A stretch of 64,000 bases of DNA from Rhodobacteraceae bacterium HTCC2083 (GTDB lineage: Bacteria; Pseudomonadota; Alphaproteobacteria; Rhodobacterales; Rhodobacteraceae), in assembly GCA_000156115.1 (NCBI GenBank), contig DS995276.1, forward strand, positions 3,504,620-3,568,619, written 5' to 3'. Below are positions 8,928 through 17,533 of this stretch, piece by piece (the first letter of the stretch is position 1; each line of letters opens with the position of its first letter). The position numbers were made by a program, and so were the translations under genes. Under the pieces are notes generated by a model. That model did no database searches, was not told where the DNA came from, and saw only the letters and a list, made by a program, of their open reading frames with translations.

Positions 8928-9653
8928 ATGTTTCGAAAACTCAGTTTGATTGCCGTTCTTTTGGCCACTCCGGTCGTGGCGCAGGAAAAAGCCTTCTCTT
9001 TGAAAGCTCCTGAAATCTTGGTTAAAACGGGCTTTCTGAAGCACTTGTTGCCAAGGTTTTCGTTGAAGACGGGCGTGCGCATTACGCTGAGTGATGATTC
9101 TACTGAAGCAGTCTTTGGCAGTACCGGAACCCCGGTTTTCGCGAGCGGCGATACCGTTTGGCACCTGTCTAAAACCGATGGACCCTACACGGACGCGTTT
9201 GAAAAATGGCTTCTGTCGGATATTGGCAAGCGTACAATCGAAGCTTTTGCGCGTGATGGTAAGGCGCTGTTCAGCGCAGATATGACCAAGGCTGTCGTGG
9301 CCGAGGAAACTGTGCTCACCGGCGATGCAGCGCTTGGGGAAAAGGTTAGCCTGACACAATGTGGTCGGTGTCATGTTGTAAACGACAGCAACCGAATGAA
9401 CGCGATTGGGTCTACGCCGTCTTTTGCGTTGATGCGCACATTCCCTGATTGGCAGGAACGCTTCGAGACGTTTTTCATGCTCCGCCCACATCCCGCGTTT
9501 ACGCAAATTACAGACATAACAGAACCCTTCGCGGCGCATTTGCCCTCGCCCATTGCGCCTATCGAAGTCACTTGGGATGAAGTGGAAGCCATCACTGCCT
9601 ATGTTGGCTCGATTACCCCTGCTGATCTGGGCGCGCCTTTGCAAAGTCAATGA
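8928..9653 (+). CDS. c-type cytochrome with N-terminal binding-protein-like domain
   Basis: 241 residues from ATG 8928; the frame opens earlier at 8868, but only this start puts the signal peptide (FRKLSLIAVLLATPVVA) at the N-terminus. The mature protein first has about 100 residues that read like a shortened periplasmic binding protein (ILVKTGFLKHLLPRFSLKTG, then WLLSDIGKRTIEAF). A mono-heme cytochrome c follows with CGRCH at 145-149. Later Met residues (such as the one in FFMLRPHP) could be the axial ligand. It diverges from the DUF6494-mrp operon and converges on the polyferredoxin gene with a seven-base overlap. A periplasmic electron carrier for formate oxidation is the likely role; what the first domain binds is unknown. 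Confidence 0.82.
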   Translation: MFRKLSLIAVLLATPVVAQEKAFSLKAPEILVKTGFLKHLLPRFSLKTGVRITLSDDSTEAVFGSTGTPVFASGDTVWHLSKTDGPYTDAFEKWLLSDIGKRTIEAFARDGKALFSADMTKAVVAEETVLTGDAALGEKVSLTQCGRCHVVNDSNRMNAIGSTPSFALMRTFPDWQERFETFFMLRPHPAFTQITDITEPFAAHLPSPIAPIEVTWDEVEAITAYVGSITPADLGAPLQSQ

Positions 9654-11593
9654 TCCTTGCGCTTTGAAAAGTAGTCCTCAGAAGTACGCACGCGAGGTCG
9701 TTCGCCGCCTTGGAACGGATTGTCAGCCGAATGATACTGCGCTTGTATCCGGCAATTCTCACACATCTGGATCATTTTGGCCGCGTCTGATGTTGCAAAC
9801 ATAGAATGCTTACCCGCCAGCTTTTCTGTGATCTTCGCAATTGTGGATTTGGAACCAAACAAGCTGCCACATTCGATACAGGCAAACGGTTCTTCCTCAT
9901 TTAGGACGCGCTGATTGAAAGCATTATCCGTCAGGTCCACTTGCGGCTTCAACGTGATTGCCTTTTCAGGGCAAATGTTACTGCACAGCCCGCATTGCAA
10001 ACAGGCGTCTTCCTGAAAACGCAGTTGCGGTAAATCGGAGTTATCGCCGAGCGCGCCAGACGGACAAAGCGACACGCAAGACAAACACAACGTACAAGCG
10101 TCTGTGTCCACGACAATCGCGCCATAGGGTGCATTTGAGGAGAGCTCGATTACATCGGCGTCTGGCTGCAACGTTTTTGCCGCCAGACGTGCAACTTGTC
10201 TGCGCGATCCCATTGGCAATATTGGCGTGCAACTGACGGCGTTTTCTACGTCTTGATAAAGTACACCACATAGCGCGTCTGGATCAGCTGGGTGTAGTAA
10301 GCGTACCGCTTGTGAACCCGCCATTGAGCAGGCCAGCTCGGCTTGGCCTTCGATCACATCTCGCTCAGTCTTAGGCGACATCAAAACATCCACGTGCTCA
10401 AACCCGCAGGCGAGTGCGGCAAGCATTTCCGCATGACCAAATCCTGACAGAGCATCAACTTCTAGCGGGCTTACATTGCACGGCAATCCACGGCCAAACC
10501 GCGCGGCGAGCGATATCATTTCTAATCCGTGCCCTGCGTCATGGACCAACAAGCGCGCATTCGTGCCGCCTGCATCGCGATAGGTTGAAGAGAGGGTGTT
10601 CAAGCGTGAAAAAATCGCATCCACAGGGGGTGCGTCAGAGCTTATCGCACCCGACGGGCAAACCGCTGAACACGACCCACAACCAGCGCAGATCATCGGA
10701 TCAATCGAGACGTGTTCGCCAGCCGGTGTGATCGCGCCAGTGGGGCAAACGTCAAGGCAGTTTGAGCAGGCCGCTTGCTCTGCGCGGCTGTGAGCGCACA
10801 AGCTTGGTTCTAAGCGAACATAAAGCGGCTTTTCGAATGTGCCAATCAGTTGTGACGCCTCAAAGACGGCGCTTGCAATTGCAGGCGCATAGCTTGGGTC
10901 TGCGCGCAAATAACCCTCGCGTTTTTCAGGTGCTGGGAACATTGGTGCAGCGCCGCTTAGATCAAGAATAATATCGCACGCAGAGGCGGCCCCATCCAAG
11001 GGATCACTGAGCGTAAAAGCGCCCCGTCCACCTGGCGTAACCTGCTGAAACTCATTAATTTTTACGCTGAACCCACCCAGCGCACCGGAAACTTTGCGTA
11101 TTTTGCCAACGACGCAATCGAACCTGCGGTCAAGAGGGATTAAATCACTGTGAGGCACTAAGGCTGTAACCGCCAAAGTCTCGCAAAGATCAATCGCTGC
11201 ACTGATCGCAGCCTCAGCGCCAATCACAAGGCAAGTGCCTTCAGAAATCACATCTACAGACTTACCAAGCGGTAGCGCCAAATTTGCCTCGGCTGCCAAA
11301 GCCGCCATCTTCGGTGCGGCGTTTCCTTCACCCCAACCAGCACGGTCGCGCAGATCAACAAATCCCGGCGCATCCAAATTCAACTCATCGGCAAGCTCTT
11401 CAAAAGTTTGACGCTCTTGCTGGCAAGCGATTATTGCATCGCCCTCCGATAGCTCTTTCGCAGCCAACTCAATCTGGCTCGTGCACAGGCTGGAATAGAC
11501 CTTCGAGCAGCTTAAACCGCACCCTTCAGAGATCACATCTGCATCCAGTTTTTGCGAACCCAAACAGTCGCACAGTATTAGCTTTTTCGCCAT
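9647..11593 (-). CDS. multi-cluster 4Fe-4S ferredoxin-type protein
   Basis: 648 residues from ATG 11593, chosen because AAGGGG lies six bases upstream. At least four ferredoxin-type cysteine clusters are visible in two pairs. CSNCLDVCPTGAI and CAGCGSCSAVCP lie near residues 270-320, and CTLCLSCVSLCP and CLQCGLCSNICP near 500-550. The N-terminus carries further cysteines (CDCLGS, CGLSCSK) that recall heterodisulfide-reductase-like proteins. The C-terminus has CIECG and CENC pairs. There is no signal peptide, so it is cytoplasmic. It diverges from the DUF3305-fdh operon and probably moves electrons to or from the formate dehydrogenase or supports its assembly. The exact reaction is unknown. Confidence 0.85.
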   Translation of the reverse strand: MAKKLILCDCLGSQKLDADVISEGCGLSCSKVYSSLCTSQIELAAKELSEGDAIIACQQERQTFEELADELNLDAPGFVDLRDRAGWGEGNAAPKMAALAAEANLALPLGKSVDVISEGTCLVIGAEAAISAAIDLCETLAVTALVPHSDLIPLDRRFDCVVGKIRKVSGALGGFSVKINEFQQVTPGGRGAFTLSDPLDGAASACDIILDLSGAAPMFPAPEKREGYLRADPSYAPAIASAVFEASQLIGTFEKPLYVRLEPSLCAHSRAEQAACSNCLDVCPTGAITPAGEHVSIDPMICAGCGSCSAVCPSGAISSDAPPVDAIFSRLNTLSSTYRDAGGTNARLLVHDAGHGLEMISLAARFGRGLPCNVSPLEVDALSGFGHAEMLAALACGFEHVDVLMSPKTERDVIEGQAELACSMAGSQAVRLLHPADPDALCGVLYQDVENAVSCTPILPMGSRRQVARLAAKTLQPDADVIELSSNAPYGAIVVDTDACTLCLSCVSLCPSGALGDNSDLPQLRFQEDACLQCGLCSNICPEKAITLKPQVDLTDNAFNQRVLNEEEPFACIECGSLFGSKSTIAKITEKLAGKHSMFATSDAAKMIQMCENCRIQAQYHSADNPFQGGERPRVRTSEDYFSKRKDH

Positions 11594-11909
11594 TCCAAGC
11601 CCCTTCAGCATCCGCCAAAACAGTAATGCGCTCAGTACGCTAGCCGCGATTCGATGTTGCGGTAAACCTTTTTTCTGAGTTCATCGCGTAGAAAACTATA
11701 TTGCTGCAGGTGCGAAGAAAATAACTTGAAAGTCGATGTTTGCTAACATTTCCACACGAAAGGCAATGAACGCTGGCTTTAAGTCAGCACAAGTCAACGC
11801 TGCATTGCGGCATTTCTTTACACTACGTGAACCATCGCCAAAAATCTCTTTGAGAACGCGGCAAAATCTTACAAACTTGAGATAATTCAAACCAAAAACG
11901 GAGTTCTCC
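11594..11909. promoter_or_regulatory. divergent regulatory region of the formate dehydrogenase operons
   Basis: 316 bases lie between the polyferredoxin gene (minus) and the DUF3305-torD-fdh operon (plus). No gene is visible on either strand. The half next to DUF3305 is AT-rich and must hold the promoter of the long plus-strand operon, but I cannot assign -35 and -10 boxes with confidence. No strong palindromic operator stands out. Confidence 0.45.
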
Positions 11910-12470
11910 TTGCACGACGCAGGTCAGAAATCTATCGCGATTCCGCTTGGCATTGTCATTCGCAGGGTTCCTGGCGTGACACGATGGGCGCGCCATGTGT
12001 GGAAAGCGGTCGCCGTTCTGCCGGGCGCTGGTAAGGCCGATTGGAAAGAGCTGCGGCGCGACGAAGATGCGGTTGAGTATCACGCGGCGACCCTGCCATT
12101 AGAGCTGTTTCGTACAGATACCGAAGCATATTTGCATGGCCTTTCTGCGAAGGTTCCCGCGATCTACGTTGTGATGCGCCCCAGCGAAAATGAACACCCC
12201 CTTGAAGTGACCCTGGCGACGGCCTCGCCTTACGAAGCGCAAGATTACGCAGACACAGGCGAAGAATTGGTTGAAAAGGTTCCGATGCCCGACGGGCTGA
12301 TCGCTTGGATCAGGGACTATGTGGAATTGCACCACGAGGACGAAGTTTTTATCAAGCGCCGTCGCAACAAGACGCGCATTGATCTGAAGGAAGACGGCAT
12401 TGGCGATGCGCGCATTCGTCAAACATCAGATGTCTACCGTGCGCCTGCCTCCAAGGAGACAGTGCATTGA
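11910..12470 (+). CDS. DUF3305 protein, first gene of the formate dehydrogenase operon
   Basis: 186 residues. It starts with TTG at 11910, supported by GGAG six bases upstream and by agreement with the family N-terminus (IPLGIVIRRVPGVTRWARHVW). DUF3305 proteins are soluble and always accompany DUF3306 and TorD upstream of formate dehydrogenase genes; their biochemical role is unknown. No cysteine pairs or signal peptide are visible. The C-terminal third is very basic (IKRRRNKTRID). The stop overlaps the start of the DUF3306 gene by four bases. A cytoplasmic assembly role is inferred from the operon. Confidence 0.83.
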   Translation: MHDAGQKSIAIPLGIVIRRVPGVTRWARHVWKAVAVLPGAGKADWKELRRDEDAVEYHAATLPLELFRTDTEAYLHGLSAKVPAIYVVMRPSENEHPLEVTLATASPYEAQDYADTGEELVEKVPMPDGLIAWIRDYVELHHEDEVFIKRRRNKTRIDLKEDGIGDARIRQTSDVYRAPASKETVH

Positions 12471-13072
12471 GCGGCGAGCACGATTTCTGGGCACGTCGCC
12501 GCGCTGGCGTTGCGGCTGAGGCAAAAGCAGAGCAAGACGCCGTTGAGGCGAAAGTGCTGGCGGAAGAGCACGCAGCACTCGAAGAGTTGAGTGAAGCAGA
12601 GATGCTCGCAGAGCTTGATTTGCCCAATCCTGATACAATGGTTCAGGGCGATGATTTTTCGGTTTTCATGGCGAAGGCTGTTCCAGATCAACTCCGCCGC
12701 CGTGCCTTGCGTACGCTCTGGCGGTCTAATCCGGTCCTCGCGAATGTAGACATGCTTGTTGATTACGGTGAAGATTTTACGGATGCTGCGCTGGCAGTCG
12801 AGAATATCCAGACCGCTTATCAGGTTGGCAAGGGGATGCTGAAGCACGTCGAGGAAATGGCGCGTCAAGCGGAAGAGCTTGAAAATCCTACGATTGTCGA
12901 AGAACCCGAGCATGAAGAGAGCGTCGACGACGAAATATTGAGCGCCGAAGCAGAAGAATCGCCACAAATCGAAGACGATGCGCCAGAGCAAATCGCCGCG
13001 TTAGATGAGGAAGAGGCTTATGCCACCCCAGTTCCGCGCCGTATGAAATTTAGAATTGAGGAACACGCGTGA
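12467..13072 (+). CDS. DUF3306 protein of the formate dehydrogenase operon
   Basis: 201 residues with TTG start 12467 overlapping the previous stop; AAGGAG lies eight bases upstream. The N-terminus (FWARRRAGVAAEA) and the central block (FMAKAVPDQLRRRALRTLWRSNPVLANVDMLVDYGEDFT, cut here as separate stretches) are family hallmarks. The C-terminal 70 residues are highly acidic and probably disordered. The short basic end PRRMKFRIEE is also typical. Its function is unknown. The constant coupling to DUF3305 and TorD suggests an assembly complex for the molybdo- or tungsto-enzyme. It overlaps torD by four bases. Confidence 0.83.
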   Translation: MSGEHDFWARRRAGVAAEAKAEQDAVEAKVLAEEHAALEELSEAEMLAELDLPNPDTMVQGDDFSVFMAKAVPDQLRRRALRTLWRSNPVLANVDMLVDYGEDFTDAALAVENIQTAYQVGKGMLKHVEEMARQAEELENPTIVEEPEHEESVDDEILSAEAEESPQIEDDAPEQIAALDEEEAYATPVPRRMKFRIEEHA

Positions 13073-13674
13073 CCGCAGCAGAAGACATTTCAGTCGCTTC
13101 AGAAGATCGTCTTCGGGCCGATCTTTATAACTTCTTGGGCTTGATGCTATCCGGGCCGCCTGATCAGCTTTTGCTCGATCAATGCGCTGGTTTGTCTGGC
13201 GATGAGAGCGAATTAGGCAAAGCGATCTCTGGCCTGTCACGTGTCGCCAAAGCAAGTAAGCCGCGCAAAGTCGAGAGCGAGTTCAATGCGCTTTTCGTTG
13301 GACTTGGGCGCGGTGAGTTACTGCCCTATGCAAGCTACTATTTGACCGGTTTCTTGAACGAAAAACCGCTGGCCACGCTGCGCTCTGATATGGCCGGGCG
13401 CACGATGACCCGAGCACCGAACGTGTATGAACCAGAAGACAACATTGCTTCGTTAATGGAGATGATGGCTGCTATGATCGTTGGACGCTTTGGCGCGCCC
13501 GCGACTTTGGAAGATCAAAAGACGTTTTTTAACAAGCACATAGCACCATGGGCCGGACATTTCTATTCCGATTTGGAAGCGGCTAAAAACTCGATCCTCT
13601 ATGCCTCAGTTGGCAATGTGGGACGCGAGTTTATGCATATTGAACGTGAGGCATTTCGCATGACTACCAAGTAG
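13069..13674 (+). CDS. TorD-family chaperone for formate dehydrogenase
   Basis: 201 residues, GTG start in a GTGA overlap with DUF3306. The all-helical TorD/DmsD fold is recognisable: an N-terminal LYNFLGLMLSGPPD stretch, the conserved EFNALFVGLGRGELLPYASYYLTG block (residues about 66-90) and a final FYSDL segment. TorD-like proteins bind the Tat signal and apo-form of molybdoenzymes and hold them until the cofactor is inserted. The following Tat peptide and the alpha subunit are the obvious clients. Confidence 0.9.
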   Translation: MTAAEDISVASEDRLRADLYNFLGLMLSGPPDQLLLDQCAGLSGDESELGKAISGLSRVAKASKPRKVESEFNALFVGLGRGELLPYASYYLTGFLNEKPLATLRSDMAGRTMTRAPNVYEPEDNIASLMEMMAAMIVGRFGAPATLEDQKTFFNKHIAPWAGHFYSDLEAAKNSILYASVGNVGREFMHIEREAFRMTTK

Positions 13675-13727
13675 TCTTGCGAGCAATGGTGGGGATTCCC
13701 ACCGCAACAAGGGAGGGAGACATCCCC

Positions 13728-13916
13728 ATGACCAAGGAAACAGACGGCACAAGCCGGCGTGATTTTCTGAAACTCGCTGGCACCACTGCGCCAGCCGCTG
13801 CCGTGGCACTTGCCGCGGGCACAACGACGGCTGAAGCTCAGCCCGTCGATCTAGCGTCTGAAACGATGCAAGACACTGCGCATACACGCGCATACCTTGA
13901 TAGCGCCCGCTTCTAA
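13728..13916 (+). CDS. 62-residue Tat-signal peptide protein of the fdh operon
   Basis: 62 residues from ATG 13728, with a strong AGGGAGGGAGA ribosome binding site; an upstream ATG at 13686 is less well placed. The sequence is a twin-arginine signal (SRRDFLKLAG), a hydrophobic Ala-rich stretch with an ALAAGTTTAEAQ cleavage-like site, and only about 25 residues beyond it, ending in HTRAYLDSARF. No cofactor motif is present. Such mini-proteins are a regular part of this operon type. It may dock to the enzyme and help export or be a small subunit (inference). Confidence 0.82.
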   Translation: MTKETDGTSRRDFLKLAGTTAPAAAVALAAGTTTAEAQPVDLASETMQDTAHTRAYLDSARF

Positions 13917-13934
13917 GGCGCTGCCAAGAATGAC

Positions 13935-13973
13935 CTTTGAACGACTGGTTGCGTGACGCCCGACTGTTCAAAG
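13935..13973 (+). promoter_or_regulatory. intercistronic hairpin before fdhA
   Basis: An eight-base perfect inverted repeat, CTTTGAAC (13935-13942) and GTTCAAAG (13966-13973), lies between the Tat peptide gene and the alpha subunit gene. There is no T-run after it, so it is more likely an RNA-stability or processing element than a terminator. Confidence 0.5.
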
Positions 13974-14030
13974 TTACAATCGAAACCAAGCTAGCGGAGC
14001 AATGCTCATGCCAGCAAGGGAGGAACGAAA

Positions 14031-16925
14031 ATGCTAACGAAGAAAACCAATGGGGTTGCGCGACGCCCCCAGAGGACTGGCATATTATCTGACATCGCTG
14101 AGAAATCTGTTGATCGCCGCTCGTTTTTGCGCGGCTCTGGTTTGGCCATCGGTGGCCTTGCTGCAATTTCCGCAACGGGTGGCACAGTCACCCAAGCTTC
14201 GGCCCAAACGGCGGCCATTGGCGCGGTTGAAACTATCAAATCCGTTTGTACGCATTGCTCGGTCGGTTGCACAGTTGTGGCCGAGGTCAGCAATGGCGTT
14301 TGGACAGGACAAGAGCCCGGTTGGGACAGCCCGTTCAACCTTGGTGCACATTGTGCCAAAGGTGCCGCGGTTCGCGAGCACGCACACGGTGAACGCCGCC
14401 TGAAGTACCCGATGAAAAAAGAGGGTGGTGAGTGGAAGCGCATCTCATGGGAGCAAGCGATCGACGAGATCGGCGATGGCATGATGAACATACGCGAAGA
14501 AAGCGGACCGGATTCAGTCTATTGGCTTGGCTCAGCAAAGCATAACAACGAACAGGCTTACCTGTTCCGCAAGTTTGCAGCTTACTGGGGCACAAACAAC
14601 GTCGACCATCAGGCGCGTATTTGTCACTCCACCACAGTTGCGGGCGTAGCCAACACATGGGGCTACGGCGCCATGACCAACAGCTACAATGACATCCACA
14701 ACTCTAAAGCGATCTTCATCATCGGTGGCAACCCTGCCGAAGCGCACCCTGTCTCTTTGCTTCACCTCTTGAAAGCAAAAGAGCAGAACAACGCGCCTGT
14801 GATTGTGTGCGATCCTCGCTTTACACGCACAGCAGCACACGCAGATGAATATGTGCGTTTCCGTCCCGGCACGGACGTAGCGCTTGTCTGGGGTATCCTG
14901 TGGCACATTTTTGATAACGGTTGGGAAGACAAAGAGTTCATCCGCACCCGCGTTTGGGGCATGGACCAAATTCAGGAAGAAGTGGCCAAGTGGACACCTG
15001 AGGAAGTCGAGCGCGTCACTGGCGCACCGGGTTCTCAGCTCAAGCGCGTTGCGCGCACGATGGCGAATAACCGTCCGGGCACTGTGATTTGGTGCATGGG
15101 TGGCACACAACACACTAACGGCAACAACAACACGCGCGCTTACTGCGTACTTCAGTTGGCTCTTGGCAACATGGGCACATCGGGCGGTGGTACAAACATC
15201 TTCCGCGGCCACGACAATGTACAAGGCGCGACCGACCTTGGTGTTCTGTCGCACACGCTTCCGGGCTATTATGGCCTGTCCGCAGGTGCATGGGCGCATT
15301 GGGGACGCGTTTGGGAAGAAGATGCAGATTGGCTGAAAGGTCAGTTCGCGATGACCAAAGACGCGGATGGCAAAGACAAGTCATTGCAGAACCTTACAGG
15401 TATCCCTGTATCGCGTTGGATCGACGGTGTGCTTGAAGACCCTGACAACATGGACAACCCGAATAAGGTTCGTGCCATGGTTCTTTGGGGTCACGCACCC
15501 AACTCGCAAACCCGCCAGAAGGAAATGAAAACCGCGATGGAGCAGCTTGATATGCTTGTTGTCGTGGATCCATATCCAACGGTTTCCGCAGTTCTGCATG
15601 ATCGCACCGACGGTGTTTACCTGTTGCCAGCCTGTACGCAGTTTGAAACGCGTGGCTCTGTCACAGCGTCAAACCGCTCCTTCCAGTGGCGCGATAAAGT
15701 CGTTGACCCTTTGTTTGAGAGCTTACCGGATGAGGTCATCATGGCCAAGTTCGTCAACAAGTTTGGCTGGGGTGACCGCTTCTTCCGCAATATCGAAATG
15801 GAAGACGCTGAAACGCCAAACGTTGAAAGCATCACAAATGAGTTCAACCGCGGCATGTGGACCATTGGCTACACAGGTCAAAGCCCTGAGCGCATCAAAA
15901 CCCACATGGCGAACCAGCACACGTTTGATCGCACAACGCTTCAAGCGGTGGGTGGTCCTGCGGATGGCGATTACTACGGTCTGCCATGGCCAAGCTGGGG
16001 CACTGCTGAGATGGGTCACCCTGGTACACCTAACCTTTATGACATGTCCAAACGTGTCTCTGAGGGCGGCTTGACGTTCCGTGCGCGTTTCGGTGTTGAG
16101 CGTGATGGTGACAATCTACTAGCTGAAGGTGTCTACAGTAAGGACAGCGACATTCAGGACGGCTATCCAGAATTCACTATGCAAATGCTCATGGATCTTG
16201 GCTGGGACAACGAACTGACGGACGACGAGCGCGCAGCCATTGATGCTGTTGCAGGGCCGAAAACCAACTGGAAAACAGACCTTTCCGGCGGTATTCAGCG
16301 GGTCGCCATTGCGCATGAGTGTGCGCCGTTCGGTAACGCGAAAGCACGCGCTGTGGTTTGGACATTCCCAGACCCAGTGCCGGTTCACCGTGAGCCGCTT
16401 TACACCAATCGCCGTGATCTGGTTGAGGACTACCCAACATATGAGGACCGCAAGTTCTATCGCTTGCCGACCATGTATGCCTCGATCCAGAAGAACGACT
16501 TTAGCAAGGATTATCCAATGATCCTGACCTCTGGTCGTTTGGTCGAATACGAAGGGGGTGGTGACGAAAGCCGCTCTAACCCGTGGCTGGCTGAACTTCA
16601 GCAAGACATGTTCGTAGAGATCAACACGCGCGACGCTAACAACCTTGGTGTGCGTGATGGCGAACAGGTGTGGGTCGAAGGTCCAGAGGGTGCCAAGGTC
16701 AAAGTGATGGCCATGGTGACAGAGCGGGTTGGCGAGGGCGTTGCCTTTATGCCGTTCCACTTTGGTGGCCATCTGGAGGGCGAGGACCTAAGGGGCAAAT
16801 ACCCTGATGGTGCAGACCCTTATGTGCTCGGTGAAAGTTCAAACACCGCGCAGACCTATGGCTATGACTCAGTCACCCAGATGCAAGAGACCAAAGCGAC
16901 TCTTTGCAAAATTTCAGCAGCATAA
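14031..16925 (+). CDS. fdhA: formate dehydrogenase catalytic subunit alpha (Tat-exported)
   Basis: 964 residues. The Tat signal VDRRSFLRGSGLAIGG is at about 25-40. A 4Fe-4S site is ligated by C73, C76, C80 and C108. The bis-pterin Mo/W domain carries Cys198 in ARICHSTTV, where many formate dehydrogenases have selenocysteine; no in-frame UGA occurs. His199 follows it as usual. The C-terminal dinucleotide-binding domain is complete. It oxidises formate to carbon dioxide, here in the periplasm, and passes electrons to the beta and gamma subunits. The neighbouring TupABC genes suggest tungsten in the active site. RBS AGGGAGGAACG precedes ATG 14031. It overlaps nothing and lies 12 bases before the beta gene. 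Confidence 0.95.
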   Translation: MLTKKTNGVARRPQRTGILSDIAEKSVDRRSFLRGSGLAIGGLAAISATGGTVTQASAQTAAIGAVETIKSVCTHCSVGCTVVAEVSNGVWTGQEPGWDSPFNLGAHCAKGAAVREHAHGERRLKYPMKKEGGEWKRISWEQAIDEIGDGMMNIREESGPDSVYWLGSAKHNNEQAYLFRKFAAYWGTNNVDHQARICHSTTVAGVANTWGYGAMTNSYNDIHNSKAIFIIGGNPAEAHPVSLLHLLKAKEQNNAPVIVCDPRFTRTAAHADEYVRFRPGTDVALVWGILWHIFDNGWEDKEFIRTRVWGMDQIQEEVAKWTPEEVERVTGAPGSQLKRVARTMANNRPGTVIWCMGGTQHTNGNNNTRAYCVLQLALGNMGTSGGGTNIFRGHDNVQGATDLGVLSHTLPGYYGLSAGAWAHWGRVWEEDADWLKGQFAMTKDADGKDKSLQNLTGIPVSRWIDGVLEDPDNMDNPNKVRAMVLWGHAPNSQTRQKEMKTAMEQLDMLVVVDPYPTVSAVLHDRTDGVYLLPACTQFETRGSVTASNRSFQWRDKVVDPLFESLPDEVIMAKFVNKFGWGDRFFRNIEMEDAETPNVESITNEFNRGMWTIGYTGQSPERIKTHMANQHTFDRTTLQAVGGPADGDYYGLPWPSWGTAEMGHPGTPNLYDMSKRVSEGGLTFRARFGVERDGDNLLAEGVYSKDSDIQDGYPEFTMQMLMDLGWDNELTDDERAAIDAVAGPKTNWKTDLSGGIQRVAIAHECAPFGNAKARAVVWTFPDPVPVHREPLYTNRRDLVEDYPTYEDRKFYRLPTMYASIQKNDFSKDYPMILTSGRLVEYEGGGDESRSNPWLAELQQDMFVEINTRDANNLGVRDGEQVWVEGPEGAKVKVMAMVTERVGEGVAFMPFHFGGHLEGEDLRGKYPDGADPYVLGESSNTAQTYGYDSVTQMQETKATLCKISAA

Positions 16926-16937
16926 GGAGGAAAACCA

Positions 16938-17531
16938 ATGGCAAGAGCAAAGTTTCTCGTCGACGCCGAACGCTGCATTGAATGCAACGCTTGCGTCACT
17001 GCCTGTAAGAACGAGCACGAAGTGCCTTGGGGCATCAACCGCCGGAAAGTCGTCACGATCAATGACGGCTCACCGGGCGAGCGGTCGATCTCTGTGGCGT
17101 GTATGCACTGCTCGGATGCACCCTGTATGGCGGTCTGCCCTGTGGACTGCTTCTACCAGAACGAGGAAGGGGTGGTTCTGCACTCCAAAGACCTCTGCAT
17201 CGGCTGCGGTTATTGCTTCTACGCATGCCCTTTCGGCGCGCCGCAATTCCCGCAGGCTGGCAACTTCGGTTCACGCGGCAAGATGGACAAATGTACCTTC
17301 TGCGCAGGTGGCCCCGAGGAAAACCACTCAACAGCAGAGTTCGCCAAATATGGCCGCAACCGTATCGCAGAGGGCAAATTGCCGATCTGTGCCGAGATGT
17401 GCGCGACCAAAGCGCTTCTCGCAGGTGACGGAGACGTTGTTTCAGGCATCTACCGCGAACGCGTGGTTGCCCGTGGCTTCGGCTCTGGCGCTTGGGGCTG
17501 GGGTTCAGCCTACGGTCAACGCGACGGCTAA
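16938..17531 (+). CDS. fdhB: formate dehydrogenase 4Fe-4S subunit beta
   Basis: 197 residues, the FDH3-beta type. Four ferredoxin clusters can be laid out from its cysteines: CIECNACVTACKNEHE (12-27), CMHCSDAPCMAVCP (about 55-68), CIGCGYCFYACPFG (about 85-98), and a fourth made of CTFC (about 119-122) with CAEMCATKA near 152-160. There is no membrane anchor, so it must dock between alpha and the membrane subunit gamma. AAGGAGG lies upstream of ATG 16938. Electron transfer from the alpha-subunit cluster to gamma heme is the established role. Confidence 0.94.
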   Translation: MARAKFLVDAERCIECNACVTACKNEHEVPWGINRRKVVTINDGSPGERSISVACMHCSDAPCMAVCPVDCFYQNEEGVVLHSKDLCIGCGYCFYACPFGAPQFPQAGNFGSRGKMDKCTFCAGGPEENHSTAEFAKYGRNRIAEGKLPICAEMCATKALLAGDGDVVSGIYRERVVARGFGSGAWGWGSAYGQRDG

Positions 17532-17533
17532 AT

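Noticed and set aside
8829-9650. 273-codon frame antisense to the cytochrome gene
   Set aside because: The plus-strand frame has a signal peptide and a CxxCH heme site; the antisense frame has neither a start signal nor a recognisable fold.
14622-14624. Selenocysteine at the formate dehydrogenase active site
   Set aside because: The codon is TGT for Cys198, and there is no in-frame UGA in the gene.
14532-15299. 255-codon open frame antisense to fdhA
   Set aside because: Shadow of a highly conserved gene on the other strand, with odd composition rich in Cys, Val and Arg.
16119-16772. 217-codon open frame antisense to fdhA
   Set aside because: Same reason as the other antisense frames; no independent support.
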